This document shows, piece after piece, positions 9,251-19,643 of a stretch of DNA of 44,041 bases; positions within the stretch are counted from its first letter, which is position 1; the number at the start of each line of letters is the position of its first letter. The notes under the pieces are model-generated. The model worked only from the letters and a program-made list of their open reading frames with translations, was not told the DNA's origin and did no database searches. The position numbers and the translations under genes are program-made. Location of the stretch: contig NZ_AEWG01000070.1 in the NCBI RefSeq assembly GCF_000190375.1, positions 1 through 44,041 of the forward strand, read 5' to 3'. Source of the DNA: Rubrivivax benzoatilyticus JA2 = ATCC BAA-35 (GTDB taxonomy: Bacteria; Pseudomonadota; Gammaproteobacteria; Burkholderiales; Burkholderiaceae_C).

Positions 9251-9251
<1 letters not shown>
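8946..9251 (+). CDS. ureB: Urease beta subunit
   Basis: This 101-residue beta subunit of urease is structural and forms part of the trimer together with gamma and alpha. The start at 8946 ([18 protein letters not shown]) is preferred over the ATG at 8934, which overlaps the ureA stop, because it matches the family N-terminus and has GAGGA 5 nt upstream. Conserved features include [15 protein letters not shown] and the C-terminal [12 protein letters not shown]. The stop codon overlaps the ureC start (TGATG), indicating translational coupling within ureABC. Confidence 0.97.
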
Positions 9252-10980
<1,729 letters not shown>

Positions 10981-10981
<1 letters not shown>

Positions 10982-11146
10982 CCCCCAAGCTCGCTAGCGC
11001 TCGCTACCCCCAGGGGGCTGAGCCCGGACGCGACCCGTCCTGTGGACGGGTCGTGCCTGGCGAAGGGCCGGGCCACTGGCCCGGCGCGGCCTGCAAGGCC
11101 GTCCGCCGACGGACCGGCAAAGCCGGCCCGTGGCGGGAAGCTTGAT
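10981..11146. repeat. Mosaic intergenic repeat, copy A (ureC/cphA convergent junction)
   Basis: The 217-nt gap between ureC and the convergent cphA is mostly a repeat shared with 18792-19027. Block 1 (GCCCCCAAGCTCGCTAGCGC...) abuts the ureC stop; AGCCCCC pairs with GGGGGCT (11013-11019), forming a hairpin that could terminate transcription. Block 2 (about 11016-11107) includes GCCGGGCCACTGGCCCGGC. Block 3 (11102-11146) ends GTGGCGGGAAGCTTGAT. In copy B the blocks occur as 1-3-2. There is no coding capacity of note. Confidence 0.8.
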
Positions 11147-11198
11147 GGGCAAAGCAGCGGCGGCTACGCGTGCTCGCTGACAGGCCCCGACCAGTGTC

Positions 11199-13784
11199 TC
11201 AGGCCGCGACCGGCTCCGAGGCTTCGGCGATGCGCCGCGCCAGGTGCTCCAGCGCTTCCTCGACCTGGTCGACGAGCACCAGGCACAGGTCGCCGGGCTG
11301 CAGCGACTCGAGCGCCTGGTCGATGGCGACGAACTCGCCGTGGATCTCCTCGACGCGGCGGGTGCGCGGCGCGCCGCGCAGGCCTTCGCGCAGCAGCGCG
11401 ATGACCTCGCCGTCGGCACGGCCGCGCTGGGCGGCGTCCTGGTACAGCAGCACCTCGTCGAAGGCGGCGCCCAGGATCTGCGTCTGCTCGCGGATGTCCT
11501 CGTCGCGGCGGTCGCCGGCGGCGCTGATGACGACCGAGCGGCGCTGGGCCGGCATCGCCTCGACGGCGCCGACCAGCGCGCGCATCGCGTCGGCGTTGTG
11601 GCCGTAGTCGGCGATGACCGTCGCGCCGCGGTAGTCCATGACGTTGAAGCGCCCCGGCGCGTTGTGCGCGTCGTTGACGAAGCTGGCCAGACCGGCGCTG
11701 ACGGCGTCGAAGCTGAGGCCGCAGCCCCAGGCCGCGGCGACCGCGGCGAGCGCGTTCTCGACCTGGAAGCCGATCGTGCCGTTGCGGGTGAGCGGCACCT
11801 CGCGCAGCGGCACGCGGGCGCGCGCCGAGCCGTTGACGGCGACGATCGCGTCACCGTCGACGAACACCGTGCGCCCGCCCTGGGCGCGGTGCGCGACCAT
11901 CGCCGGCAGGTGGCCGTCGACGGCGAACAGGATCACGCCGCCCGGGCAGTGCTGCGCCATCTGCAGCGTGATCGGGTCGGCGGCGTTGAGCACCGCGTAG
12001 CCGCTCTCGGCGACGTTCTGCACGATCACGCGCTTGAGCACCGCCAGGTCCTCGACCGTCGTGATGTAGTTCAGGCCGAGATGGTCGCCGGCGCCGACGT
12101 TGGTGACGACGGCGACCTGGCAGCGGTCGAAGCCCAGGCCTTCGCGCAGCATGCCGCCGCGTGCGGTCTCCAGCACCGCGGCTTCGGTGTCCGGGTGGGC
12201 GAGCACGTTGCGCGCGCTCTTCGGGCCGCTGCAGTCGCCGCTGTCGATCTGGTGGCCGTCGACCCAGACGCCGTCGGTGTTGGTCATGCCGACCTTGTAG
12301 CCGGCGGCGTTGAACAGGTGCGCGATGAGGCGCGAGACGGTGGTCTTGCCGTTCGTGCCGGTGACGGCGACGACCGGGATGCGGCCGTCCTGGCCGGCCG
12401 GGAACAGGCGCTCGACGATCGCCTCGCCGACCGCACGCGGCTTGCCGAAGCTCGGCGCCAGGTGCATGCGCAGGCCCGGCGCGGCGTTGACCTCGACGAC
12501 GCCGCCGCGCTGCTGCTCCAGCGGCACGCCGACGCTCTCGCAGACCACGTCGACGCCGCAGATCTCCAGCCCGACCATGCGCGCCGCGGCCACCGCACGC
12601 GCGGCGACCTCGGGGTGCACGTCGTCGGTGACGTCGGTGGCGCTGCCGCCGGTGCTGAGGTTGGCGTTGTGGCGCAGCACGACCTTCTGGCCGTTGGCGG
12701 GCACCGCCTCGGGCGACAGGCCCAGCAGTTCCAGCCGCGCCAGCGCGACGTCGTCCAGGCGGATGCGCGTCAGCGCGGTGGCGTGGCCGTCGCCGCGACG
12801 CGGGTCGGCGTTCACCGCGTCGACGAGTTCGCGCACGCTGTGCACGCCGTCGCCGATGACGTAGGGCGGATCGCGGCGCGACGCGGCGACCAGCTTCTCG
12901 CCGACGACCAGCAGGCGGAAGTCGTGGCCGGGCAGGAACTGCTCGACCATCACCTCGCCGATCTCGTCGGCGGTGCGGTAGGCGGCCTCGAACTGGGCGC
13001 GGTCGGTGACGTTGACCGTCACGCCCTTGCCCTGGTTGCCGTCACGCGGCTTGACGACGACCGGCAGGCCGATCTCCATCGCCGCCGCCCAGCCGTCCTC
13101 GAGGTCGGTGACCGGGCGGCCACGCGGCACCGGCACGCCGGCCGAGGCCAGCAGGCGCTTGCTGAGATCCTTGTCCTGGGCGATCGACTCGGCCACCGCG
13201 CCGGTGGAATCGACCTCGGCGGCCCAGATGCGGCGCATGCGTGCGCCCCAGCCGAACTGCACCAGGCTGCCGTCGGTCAGGCGCCGGTACGGCACGCCGC
13301 GCGCCAGCGCGGCGGCGACGATGGAGCCGGTGCTCGGGCCCAGGCGCACGTCTTCGTCGATGGCACGCAGCTCGGCCACCGCAGCCTCGGTGTCGAAGGC
13401 CTCGCCGGCGACGGCCGCGGCCAGCAGCTGCTGCGCGAGCTCCAGCGCGCGGCGGCCGACCTTCTCCTCGGTGTACTCGACGACGATCTGGTAGACGCCG
13501 GCCTCGGGCGCCGCGGCAGTGCGCGAGAACGACACGCGGCAGCCGGCGCGCGCCTGCAGCGCCAGCGCCAGACGCTCGAGCCAGCGCGCCATCGTCACCG
13601 GCTCGTGGGTGCCGACCGGACGCACCGGCGAGACCTCGGGCAGGGCCTCGCGCAGCCGGCGTTCGAGCGCCGAACCGGCCTCGATCGCCGACTCCTCGGC
13701 CGTGCAGCGCACGATGGCTTCGATCGCCGTGTGCCGGCTCCAGAGATTGGGACCGCGCAGCGCGCGGATGCGGGTGACGTCCAT
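11199..13784 (-). CDS. cphA: Cyanophycin synthetase
   Basis: This 861-residue enzyme makes multi-L-arginyl-poly-L-aspartate, a nitrogen and carbon reserve, by ATP-dependent addition of Asp and then Arg. Order: a CphA N-terminal domain (to about residue 160), an ATP-grasp domain (KPRDGNQGKGVTV; EVNAAPGLRMHLAPS) and a Mur-ligase-like domain with an intact P-loop, GTNGKT at about 476-481, plus LETARGGMLREGL and ADYGHNADAMRAL. All catalytic modules look complete and the length is standard. It follows cphA' by 7 nt on the same strand; the TGAGGA at the cphA' stop doubles as its Shine-Dalgarno. No cyanophycinase or isoaspartyl dipeptidase gene is in the window. Confidence 0.96.
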   Translation of the reverse strand: MDVTRIRALRGPNLWSRHTAIEAIVRCTAEESAIEAGSALERRLREALPEVSPVRPVGTHEPVTMARWLERLALALQARAGCRVSFSRTAAAPEAGVYQIVVEYTEEKVGRRALELAQQLLAAAVAGEAFDTEAAVAELRAIDEDVRLGPSTGSIVAAALARGVPYRRLTDGSLVQFGWGARMRRIWAAEVDSTGAVAESIAQDKDLSKRLLASAGVPVPRGRPVTDLEDGWAAAMEIGLPVVVKPRDGNQGKGVTVNVTDRAQFEAAYRTADEIGEVMVEQFLPGHDFRLLVVGEKLVAASRRDPPYVIGDGVHSVRELVDAVNADPRRGDGHATALTRIRLDDVALARLELLGLSPEAVPANGQKVVLRHNANLSTGGSATDVTDDVHPEVAARAVAAARMVGLEICGVDVVCESVGVPLEQQRGGVVEVNAAPGLRMHLAPSFGKPRAVGEAIVERLFPAGQDGRIPVVAVTGTNGKTTVSRLIAHLFNAAGYKVGMTNTDGVWVDGHQIDSGDCSGPKSARNVLAHPDTEAAVLETARGGMLREGLGFDRCQVAVVTNVGAGDHLGLNYITTVEDLAVLKRVIVQNVAESGYAVLNAADPITLQMAQHCPGGVILFAVDGHLPAMVAHRAQGGRTVFVDGDAIVAVNGSARARVPLREVPLTRNGTIGFQVENALAAVAAAWGCGLSFDAVSAGLASFVNDAHNAPGRFNVMDYRGATVIADYGHNADAMRALVGAVEAMPAQRRSVVISAAGDRRDEDIREQTQILGAAFDEVLLYQDAAQRGRADGEVIALLREGLRGAPRTRRVEEIHGEFVAIDQALESLQPGDLCLVLVDQVEEALEHLARRIAEASEPVAA

Positions 13785-13791
13785 GGCGTCC

Positions 13792-15945
13792 TCAGCGGAT
13801 GTCGGCAGGGGTCTGCGGGTCGAAGGTGTCCAGGCCGGCGGCCAGCAGCGCCGGCGCCAGGCCGAAGGCCCAGGCGGCGGCGACGGCCGGCAGCAGCACG
13901 GCGGCGGGCAGCGGCGAGCGGCCGCGCACGTTCAGTGGCGTCTCGGCGTGGCCTTCGCAGAGCCAGAGGCGGCCTTCGCGCAGCAGCACGGCATGGCCGC
14001 CGCGTTCGCGGTGATCGGCCAGCGCGGCGGCGTCAGTGGCGTAGAGCGTGACCTCGCCGTCGCAGTGCTCGGCCAGCGCCGCGATGCGGGCGTCGTCGGC
14101 GTTGAGCACGCCGATGCCGTCGGCCAGCACCACGTCCATCTGCGTGCGCAGCACCCGCGGCAGGTCGTCGGCGGCGTGGATGTCGTGGCGCTCCAGCGCC
14201 GCGGCACCGTCGAGATCGGTGACGACGCCGATGCGGCAGCGGTCGTAGACCAGGCCTTCGTCGAGGATCGTCGCGGCGCCGTTCTCGAACACGGCGGCGT
14301 CGACCTCGCGGTTGAGCAGCAGGCGCTCGGAGATGTCGCCGCGTGTCGCGTCGCGTTCGTCGATGCGGCGCGTGTCGAGGAACAGGCCGTCGCGGCAGGC
14401 CAGGCCGACGTGGTGGCCCGACAGCTGCAGCAGCCAGGCGACGAGGCGCGCGACCGGCGTCGCCGCGTCACCGCCGGCGATGCCGACGATCGGGATGCGG
14501 CCGTCGTCGCCGGGCGGGAACAGGTGATCGATGATCGCCTGGCCCACCGGGCGCGGCGAACCGACCGCCGGCTTGGTGTGCGCCAGCAGCCCGGGGCCGG
14601 CGTTGACCTCGACGACGGCGGCGTGCTGGCCGCGCAGCGGGCGCGTGATGTCCTGCGCGACGAGGTCGATGCCGGCGATGTCCAGGCCGACGGTGCGCGC
14701 CGCCAGCGAGGCGATGCGCGCGAAGTCGGGGTGGACCTCGTCGGTGCAGTCGATGGCGACGTTGCCGTTGCGCTGGATCAGCACGCGGCGGCCGGCGGCC
14801 GGCACGTCGTCGGGGTCGAGGTTCTGGCGGCGCAGGTCGACGAGGATCGCGCCGTCCTCGCGCACGCGGATGCGGCCCAGCGGGTGGTCCTCGGTCTCGC
14901 CGCGGCGCGGGTCGCTGTTGAGCTGGGCCTCGACGAGCTCGACGACCGTGCTGCGGCCGTCGCCGACGACCCAGGCGGCCTCGCCGCGCGCGGCGGCGAC
15001 CATCCGGCCGGCGACGACGAGCAGGCGGTGCTCGTCGCCGGGGATGTAGCGCTCGACGATGACCTCGCTGCCTTCGGCGTCGGCGACGGCGAAGGCGGCC
15101 TCGATCTGGTCGCGCGTGCGCAGGTCCAGCGTGACGCCGCGGCCGTGGTTGCCGTCGCTGGGCTTGACGGCCACCGGCAGGCCGACGTCCTCGGCGATGT
15201 CCCAGGCGTCGGCGGCGCTGGCGGCGACGCGGCCCTCGGGCACCGGCACGCCGACGGCGGCCAGCAGGCGCTTGGTCAGGTCCTTGTCGCGCGCGATGCC
15301 TTCGGCGATGGCGCTGGTGCGGTCGGTCTCGGCGGTCCAGATGCGGTGCTGGCGCTTGCCGTGGCCGAGCTGCACCAGGTTGCCGTCGTTCAGGCGCAGG
15401 TGCGGGATGCGGCGCTCGGTGGCCGAGGCGACGATGTGCGCCGTGCTCGGGCCCAGGTAGGCGCGGTCGATGGCGTCGCGCACGGCCTGCACGGCGGCGG
15501 CGACCTCGAAGCCGCGGCCGTTGATCGCCGCCATCAGCAGCGCGTGGCCTTGCTGCAGCGCACAACGTGCGACGGCTTCGTCACGGGCGCGGAAGACCAT
15601 GCGGTAGATGCCGGTCTTGGACGTGCTGCGCGTCTGGCCGAAGCCGGTGGGCATGCCGGCCAGGTTCAGCAGCTCGATGACGACGTGCTCGAGCACGTGG
15701 CCCATCCAGGTGCCGCCGCGCAGGCGCTGGATGAAGCCGCCGCGCTCGCCGACGCCGCAGTGGTGCTCCTCCAGCGCCGGCAGCAGCGCCAGCAATCGGT
15801 CGACGAAACCGGGCAGCTGGTCCGACGGATGCTGTTCCAGCTCGCCCAGGTCGAGCCAGACCTCCAGCGCCGAGCGGTAGGTCCAGAGGTTGGGGCCGCG
15901 CAGATAGGTGACGCGCAGCAGGCGGATGTCGTCGAAGATCTTCAT
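13792..15945 (-). CDS. Second cyanophycin synthetase-like protein (CphA'), Mur-ligase half degenerate
   Basis: This 717-residue paralogue of CphA is first in the cphA'-cphA unit. The N-terminal and ATP-grasp domains look intact (KPSDGNHGRGVTLDL; EVNAGPGLLAHTKPAVGSPR). In the Mur-ligase part the P-loop GTNGKT is replaced by AGGDAATP, the ETARGG motif by ENGAAT, and the protein stops about 140 residues early, losing the C-terminal Mur lobe. It may therefore work only as one active site, as a partner of CphA, or like CphA2, which polymerises beta-Asp-Arg dipeptides in some cyanobacteria and also has a reduced Mur domain. The choice is open. The start at 15945 (MKIFDDIRLLRV) is preferred over an upstream in-frame extension. 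It is divergent from the ABC exporter with a 120-nt shared promoter gap. Confidence 0.9.
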   Translation of the reverse strand: MKIFDDIRLLRVTYLRGPNLWTYRSALEVWLDLGELEQHPSDQLPGFVDRLLALLPALEEHHCGVGERGGFIQRLRGGTWMGHVLEHVVIELLNLAGMPTGFGQTRSTSKTGIYRMVFRARDEAVARCALQQGHALLMAAINGRGFEVAAAVQAVRDAIDRAYLGPSTAHIVASATERRIPHLRLNDGNLVQLGHGKRQHRIWTAETDRTSAIAEGIARDKDLTKRLLAAVGVPVPEGRVAASAADAWDIAEDVGLPVAVKPSDGNHGRGVTLDLRTRDQIEAAFAVADAEGSEVIVERYIPGDEHRLLVVAGRMVAAARGEAAWVVGDGRSTVVELVEAQLNSDPRRGETEDHPLGRIRVREDGAILVDLRRQNLDPDDVPAAGRRVLIQRNGNVAIDCTDEVHPDFARIASLAARTVGLDIAGIDLVAQDITRPLRGQHAAVVEVNAGPGLLAHTKPAVGSPRPVGQAIIDHLFPPGDDGRIPIVGIAGGDAATPVARLVAWLLQLSGHHVGLACRDGLFLDTRRIDERDATRGDISERLLLNREVDAAVFENGAATILDEGLVYDRCRIGVVTDLDGAAALERHDIHAADDLPRVLRTQMDVVLADGIGVLNADDARIAALAEHCDGEVTLYATDAAALADHRERGGHAVLLREGRLWLCEGHAETPLNVRGRSPLPAAVLLPAVAAAWAFGLAPALLAAGLDTFDPQTPADIR

Positions 15946-16064
15946 CGTGTTCGTGCGTTTTTCGCTCCGGAGCGACATGCGGCGTGAATTCGTGGCGGCG
16001 GCCGGTCGGCGCGGAGCCGGGCTGGCGCGTTACGCGACAATCCCGCGCTCGCCGCTACCCTCTC

Positions 16065-18308
16065 ATGCCTTCAACCGATCCGTCTCCTGTGCTCGCCGCG
16101 GTGCCCTCCGCACCGCTCGAACGAGGGGAGAACGCGCTGGCCGGCCTGGACGTTGACCTGGACGCGAAGGAGCGCTTCGCGTCCGGCGAAATAGTTCTCA
16201 CCGATCGCCGGCTGCTGGCCCGCGACGCGGGCACCGACACCTGGCGCGCCTGGCCGCTGACGCCGTCGCTGACGCTGCAGCACGCCGACCACGGCGGCGT
16301 CGGCCAGCTCTCGCTGCACGACGCCGACGGCCGCCTGGCCGCCTGGCGCTACACGCTGGGCCGCGACCCGGCGGCGCTGAAGCTGCTCGGCCTGTTCGAG
16401 CGCCAGAAACGCCGCCTGGCCAGCGGCGAAGCCGACCCGGACGACGACGCCGAGCCCGAGGAGACCGATTTCGGCGTCGAGTCGGCGGCACCGCCGTCGA
16501 CCTGGGTGCTGCTGCGGCTGTGGCGCTTCGCCAAGCCCTACCAGTGGCAGCTGCTGCTCGGTTTCGTGCTGACGCTGGCCTCCACCGCCGCGTCGCTGGT
16601 GCCGCCGTACCTGACGATCCCGCTGATGGACGAGGTGCTGATCCCGTACCAGAACGGCCAGCAGATCGACACCCACCTGGTCTGGATGCTGCTGGCCGGG
16701 CTGCTGGCCTCGGCGCTCGTCGCCTGGGCGCTCGGCTGGATGCGCACCTGGCTGCTGGCGCTGGTCAGCGAACGCATCGGCGCGGACCTGCGCACCGCGA
16801 CCTTCGAGCACCTGCTGCGGCTGTCGCTGGACTACTTCGGCAGCAAACGCACCGGCGACCTGATGTCGCGCATCGGCAGCGAAAGCGACCGCATCTGCGT
16901 CTTCCTGTCGCTGCACGCGCTGGATTTCGCCACCGACGTGCTGATGATCGGCATGACGGCGGCGATCCTGTTCAGCATCAACCCGTCGCTGGCGCTGGCG
17001 ACGCTGGTGCCGCTGCCGTTCATCGCCTGGATGATCCACCTGGTGCGCGACCGGCTGCGCACCGGCTTCGAGAAGATCGACCGTGTCTGGGGCGAGGTCA
17101 CCAGCGTGCTCGCCGACACGATTCCCGGCATCCGCGTCGTCAAGGCCTTCGCGCAGGAGCAGCGCGAGGCCGAGCGCTTCCGCCGCGCCAACCGCGCCAA
17201 CCTCGAAGTCAACGACAAGCTGAACAAGACCTGGAGCCTGTTCACGCCGACGGTGTCGCTGCTGACCGAGATCGGCCTGCTCGTCGTCTGGGCCTTCGGC
17301 ATCTGGCTGGTCAGCCGCGACGCGATCACCGTCGGCGTGCTGAGCGCCTTCATCGCCTACATCGGCCGCTTCTACGGCCGGCTGGACTCGATGAGCCGCA
17401 TCGTCTCGGTGACGCAGAAGGCCGCCGCCGGCGCCAAGCGCATCTTCGACATCCTCGACCACGTCAGCAACGTGCCCGAGCCGGCGCAGCCGGTGAAGCT
17501 CGAGCGCGTGCAGGGCGGGCTGTCGCTGCAGGGCGTGGGCTTCCGCTACGGCAGCCGCGCGGTGATCCGCGGCCTGGACCTGGACATCCGCCCCGGCGAG
17601 ATGATCGGCCTCGTCGGCCACAGCGGCTCGGGCAAGAGCACGCTGGTCAACCTGATCTGCCGCTTCTATGACGTCACCGACGGCGCGATCAAGGTCGACG
17701 GCGTCGACCTGCGGCGTTTCGGCGTCGCCGACTACCGCCGCCACATCGGCCTGGTGCTGCAGGAGCCCTTCCTGTTCTTCGGCACCGTCGCCGAGAACAT
17801 CGCCTACGGCAAACCCGACGCGACGCGCGAGGAGATCGTCGCCGCGGCACGCGCCGCGCACGCCCACGAGTTCATCCTGCGCCTGCCGCACGGTTACGAC
17901 TCGGTGGTCGGCGAGCGCGGCCAGGGGCTGTCGGGCGGCGAGCGCCAGCGCATCTCGATCGCACGCGCGCTGCTGATCGACCCACGTATCCTGATCCTCG
18001 ACGAAGCAACGTCCTCGGTCGACACCGAGACCGAGAAGGAGATCCAGAAGGCGCTGGACAACCTGGTGCAGGGCCGCACGACGATCGCCATCGCCCACCG
18101 CCTGTCGACGCTGCGCCGCGCCGACCGGCTGGTCGTCATGGACCGCGGCCGCATCGTCGAGGTCGGCACGCACGACGAGCTGCTGGCGCGCGAAGGCGCG
18201 TACTGGCGGCTGTACGAGGCGCAGCTGCGCCAGGTCGACGAGAGCGACAGCGAACGCCCGCTGCTGCCGCCGCCCGCGCCGGCGGCGCATCCGGCCGGTG
18301 CCGCCTGA
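16065..18308 (+). CDS. ABC exporter with PH-like N-terminal domain, cyanophycin-module associated
   Basis: This 747-residue protein is a half-size ABC exporter (TMD-NBD) that would act as a dimer in the inner membrane. Residues about 35-125 form a soluble extension with a pattern recalling bacterial PH/GRAM-type domains (GEIVLTDRRLLARD, then W-rich and beta-rich segments), then an acidic linker. The membrane domain spans about 150-450 with six expected helices. The NBD has Walker A GHSGSGKST at about 518-526, the signature LSGGERQRISIARALL, Walker B ILILDEATS and the switch histidine in IAHRLST. The C-terminus is Pro/Ala-rich. It is followed 9 nt later by the DUF1854 gene and is divergent from the cyanophycin synthetases. 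I recall database names linking this pair with cyanophycin metabolism, but I know of no defined substrate. Start 16065 (MPSTDPSP) excludes an unlikely Arg-rich extension. Confidence 0.9.
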   Translation: MPSTDPSPVLAAVPSAPLERGENALAGLDVDLDAKERFASGEIVLTDRRLLARDAGTDTWRAWPLTPSLTLQHADHGGVGQLSLHDADGRLAAWRYTLGRDPAALKLLGLFERQKRRLASGEADPDDDAEPEETDFGVESAAPPSTWVLLRLWRFAKPYQWQLLLGFVLTLASTAASLVPPYLTIPLMDEVLIPYQNGQQIDTHLVWMLLAGLLASALVAWALGWMRTWLLALVSERIGADLRTATFEHLLRLSLDYFGSKRTGDLMSRIGSESDRICVFLSLHALDFATDVLMIGMTAAILFSINPSLALATLVPLPFIAWMIHLVRDRLRTGFEKIDRVWGEVTSVLADTIPGIRVVKAFAQEQREAERFRRANRANLEVNDKLNKTWSLFTPTVSLLTEIGLLVVWAFGIWLVSRDAITVGVLSAFIAYIGRFYGRLDSMSRIVSVTQKAAAGAKRIFDILDHVSNVPEPAQPVKLERVQGGLSLQGVGFRYGSRAVIRGLDLDIRPGEMIGLVGHSGSGKSTLVNLICRFYDVTDGAIKVDGVDLRRFGVADYRRHIGLVLQEPFLFFGTVAENIAYGKPDATREEIVAAARAAHAHEFILRLPHGYDSVVGERGQGLSGGERQRISIARALLIDPRILILDEATSSVDTETEKEIQKALDNLVQGRTTIAIAHRLSTLRRADRLVVMDRGRIVEVGTHDELLAREGAYWRLYEAQLRQVDESDSERPLLPPPAPAAHPAGAA

Positions 18309-18317
18309 GGAAACGCG

Positions 18318-18791
18318 ATGAACGCTCCCCTGTCCATCACGCTGCAGCGCGACGCCCACGGCCGGCTGGTGCTGCTCGACACCGAGGGTGTCGAACACGT
18401 CGGCGTCGTGCCGGTGCGCGCCTTCCCGCTGTCCGAACCCGGCGGCCCGGTGTCGCTGGTCGGCACCGACGGCCGCGAACGGCTGTGGATCGATCGCCCC
18501 GAGACGCTACCCGCTGCGGCGCGCGAACTGCTGGACGCCGAACTGGCGCGGCGCGAGTTCGCGCCGGTCATCCAGCGCCTGCTGGAAGTCTCGACCTTCT
18601 CGACGCCCAGCACCTGGACCGTCGACACCGACCGCGGCCGCACGACGCTGGTGCTCAAGGGCGAGGAAGACATCCGCCGCCTGAATGGCAGCGCCTTGCT
18701 GATCACCGACAGCCAGGGCATCGGCTACCGCATCGCCGACGCGAAGGCGCTGGATCGGCGGTCGAAGCGGCTGCTCGAGAGATTCTTGTGA
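18318..18791 (+). CDS. DUF1854 family protein, cyanophycin-module associated
   Basis: This 157-residue soluble protein of the DUF1854 family has no known biochemical activity. It has no signal peptide or membrane segment. The middle is rich in beta-type segments (WTVDTDRGRTTLVLKGEEDI, then GSALLITDSQGIGYRIADA). It sits 9 nt after the ABC exporter with GAGG before the ATG, so it is co-transcribed with it. Its constant pairing with such exporters next to cphA suggests a regulatory or accessory role for the transporter, which is an inference from context. The stop codon abuts repeat copy B. Confidence 0.88.
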   Translation: MNAPLSITLQRDAHGRLVLLDTEGVEHVGVVPVRAFPLSEPGGPVSLVGTDGRERLWIDRPETLPAAARELLDAELARREFAPVIQRLLEVSTFSTPSTWTVDTDRGRTTLVLKGEEDIRRLNGSALLITDSQGIGYRIADAKALDRRSKRLLERFL

Positions 18792-19027
18792 GCCCCCAAG
18801 CTCGCTAACGCTCGCTACCCCCCGACGGGGGCCATCCGCCGACGGTCCGGCGGAGCCGGACCGTGGCGGGAAGCTTGATCGCGGAGCGCGAGGTGTCTTG
18901 CTGGCGCTCGCTGACATCGCTGCGCGGCCTGCAGGGCTGAGCCCGGACGCGATCCGTCCAGTGGATGGATCGCGCCTGGCGAAGAGCCGGGCCACTGGCC
19001 CGGCGCGGCCTGCAAGGCCGTCCGCCG
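18792..19027. repeat. Mosaic intergenic repeat, copy B (DUF1854/ORF6N convergent junction)
   Basis: The 250-nt gap is almost entirely a second copy of the ureC-end repeat. Block 1 again starts right at the stop codon (GCCCCCAAGCTCGCTAACGC, hairpin with GGGGGCC). Block 3 follows at about 18835-18879 (ending GTGGCGGGAAGCTTGAT), and block 2 at about 18934-19026 (containing GCCGGGCCACTGGCCCGGC). Copies A and B are in the same orientation and flank the whole cyanophycin module. Confidence 0.8.
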
Positions 19028-19043
19028 TCCTTGACGGGCGGCG

Positions 19044-19643
19044 CTACCCCGCTCCCCTCGCCTTCTCGTTCTTGTGCTCCGGCTGCACGAACCCGATCGG
19101 CCGCTTCGGCGGGTCGGGCGGCGTCATCAATTCGCGCAGGGCATCGAAGACCTGCCTGAGCTGATGGCGCGTGTTGCGGCTGAAGCTGTCGTGGCCGATC
19201 GCCAGCGCCTCGGTCTTCTGTTCCAGCTCCGAGAGACGTTTGGCCAAGTCGCCGTGCGTCGCCGCCAGCTCACGCATGCGGACGAAGGCCCGCACGACGT
19301 AGACCGACACCTCGATGGCGCGCGGGCTGCTCAGCAGGTTCGCGGCCATGATCGCTCCGTGCTCGGTGAAGGCGTACGGCAGGTATTTGCGGTGCCGGCC
19401 TCGGCCGCCAGGTGCCGCGTCTAAGGTCGCAATTTGCGACCTTAGAGCTCCCCACTCATCGGTCGTGAGCTGGAACATGAAGTCGGCCGGGAACTTGGGC
19501 AGGTTGCGGCGGACCGCCTCGTTGAAGCGCTTCGTCTCGACCTCGTAGAGCGCCGCCAGGTCAGCGTCCAGCAGGACGCGCCGGCCACGAACCGTGGCGA
19601 TGCGCAGCGCGATGGCCTCGGTCGCCAGCAGCGGGGTGCTCAT
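19044..19643 (-). CDS. ORF6N domain-containing protein
   Basis: This 199-residue protein carries the ORF6N DNA-binding-type domain found in phage and mobile-element proteins. Diagnostic segments are IATVRGRRVLLDADLAALYE, VRRNLPKFPADFMFQLT and RHRKYLPYAFTEHGAIMAAN. The C-terminal part is helical and probably coiled-coil (RELAATHGDLAKRLSELEQK). Function is unknown; members often occur as single accessory genes and have been suggested to regulate. Inside the coding region is a 25-nt perfect palindrome at the RSQIATLD codons. The start (19643) overlaps the stop of a 34-codon reading frame by ATGA. Confidence 0.9.
   Translation of the reverse strand: MSTPLLATEAIALRIATVRGRRVLLDADLAALYEVETKRFNEAVRRNLPKFPADFMFQLTTDEWGALRSQIATLDAAPGGRGRHRKYLPYAFTEHGAIMAANLLSSPRAIEVSVYVVRAFVRMRELAATHGDLAKRLSELEQKTEALAIGHDSFSRNTRHQLRQVFDALRELMTPPDPPKRPIGFVQPEHKNEKARGAG
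19421..19445. repeat. 25-nt perfect palindrome inside the ORF6N gene
   Basis: Arms CTAAGGTCGCAA and TTGCGACCTTAG are separated by one central T. Twelve-base-pair arms with a one-base centre are far longer than expected by chance, and they lie in the codons for the conserved RSQIATL segment. Such a shape suits a protein binding site rather than an RNA hairpin, because the loop is too small. Confidence 0.7.
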
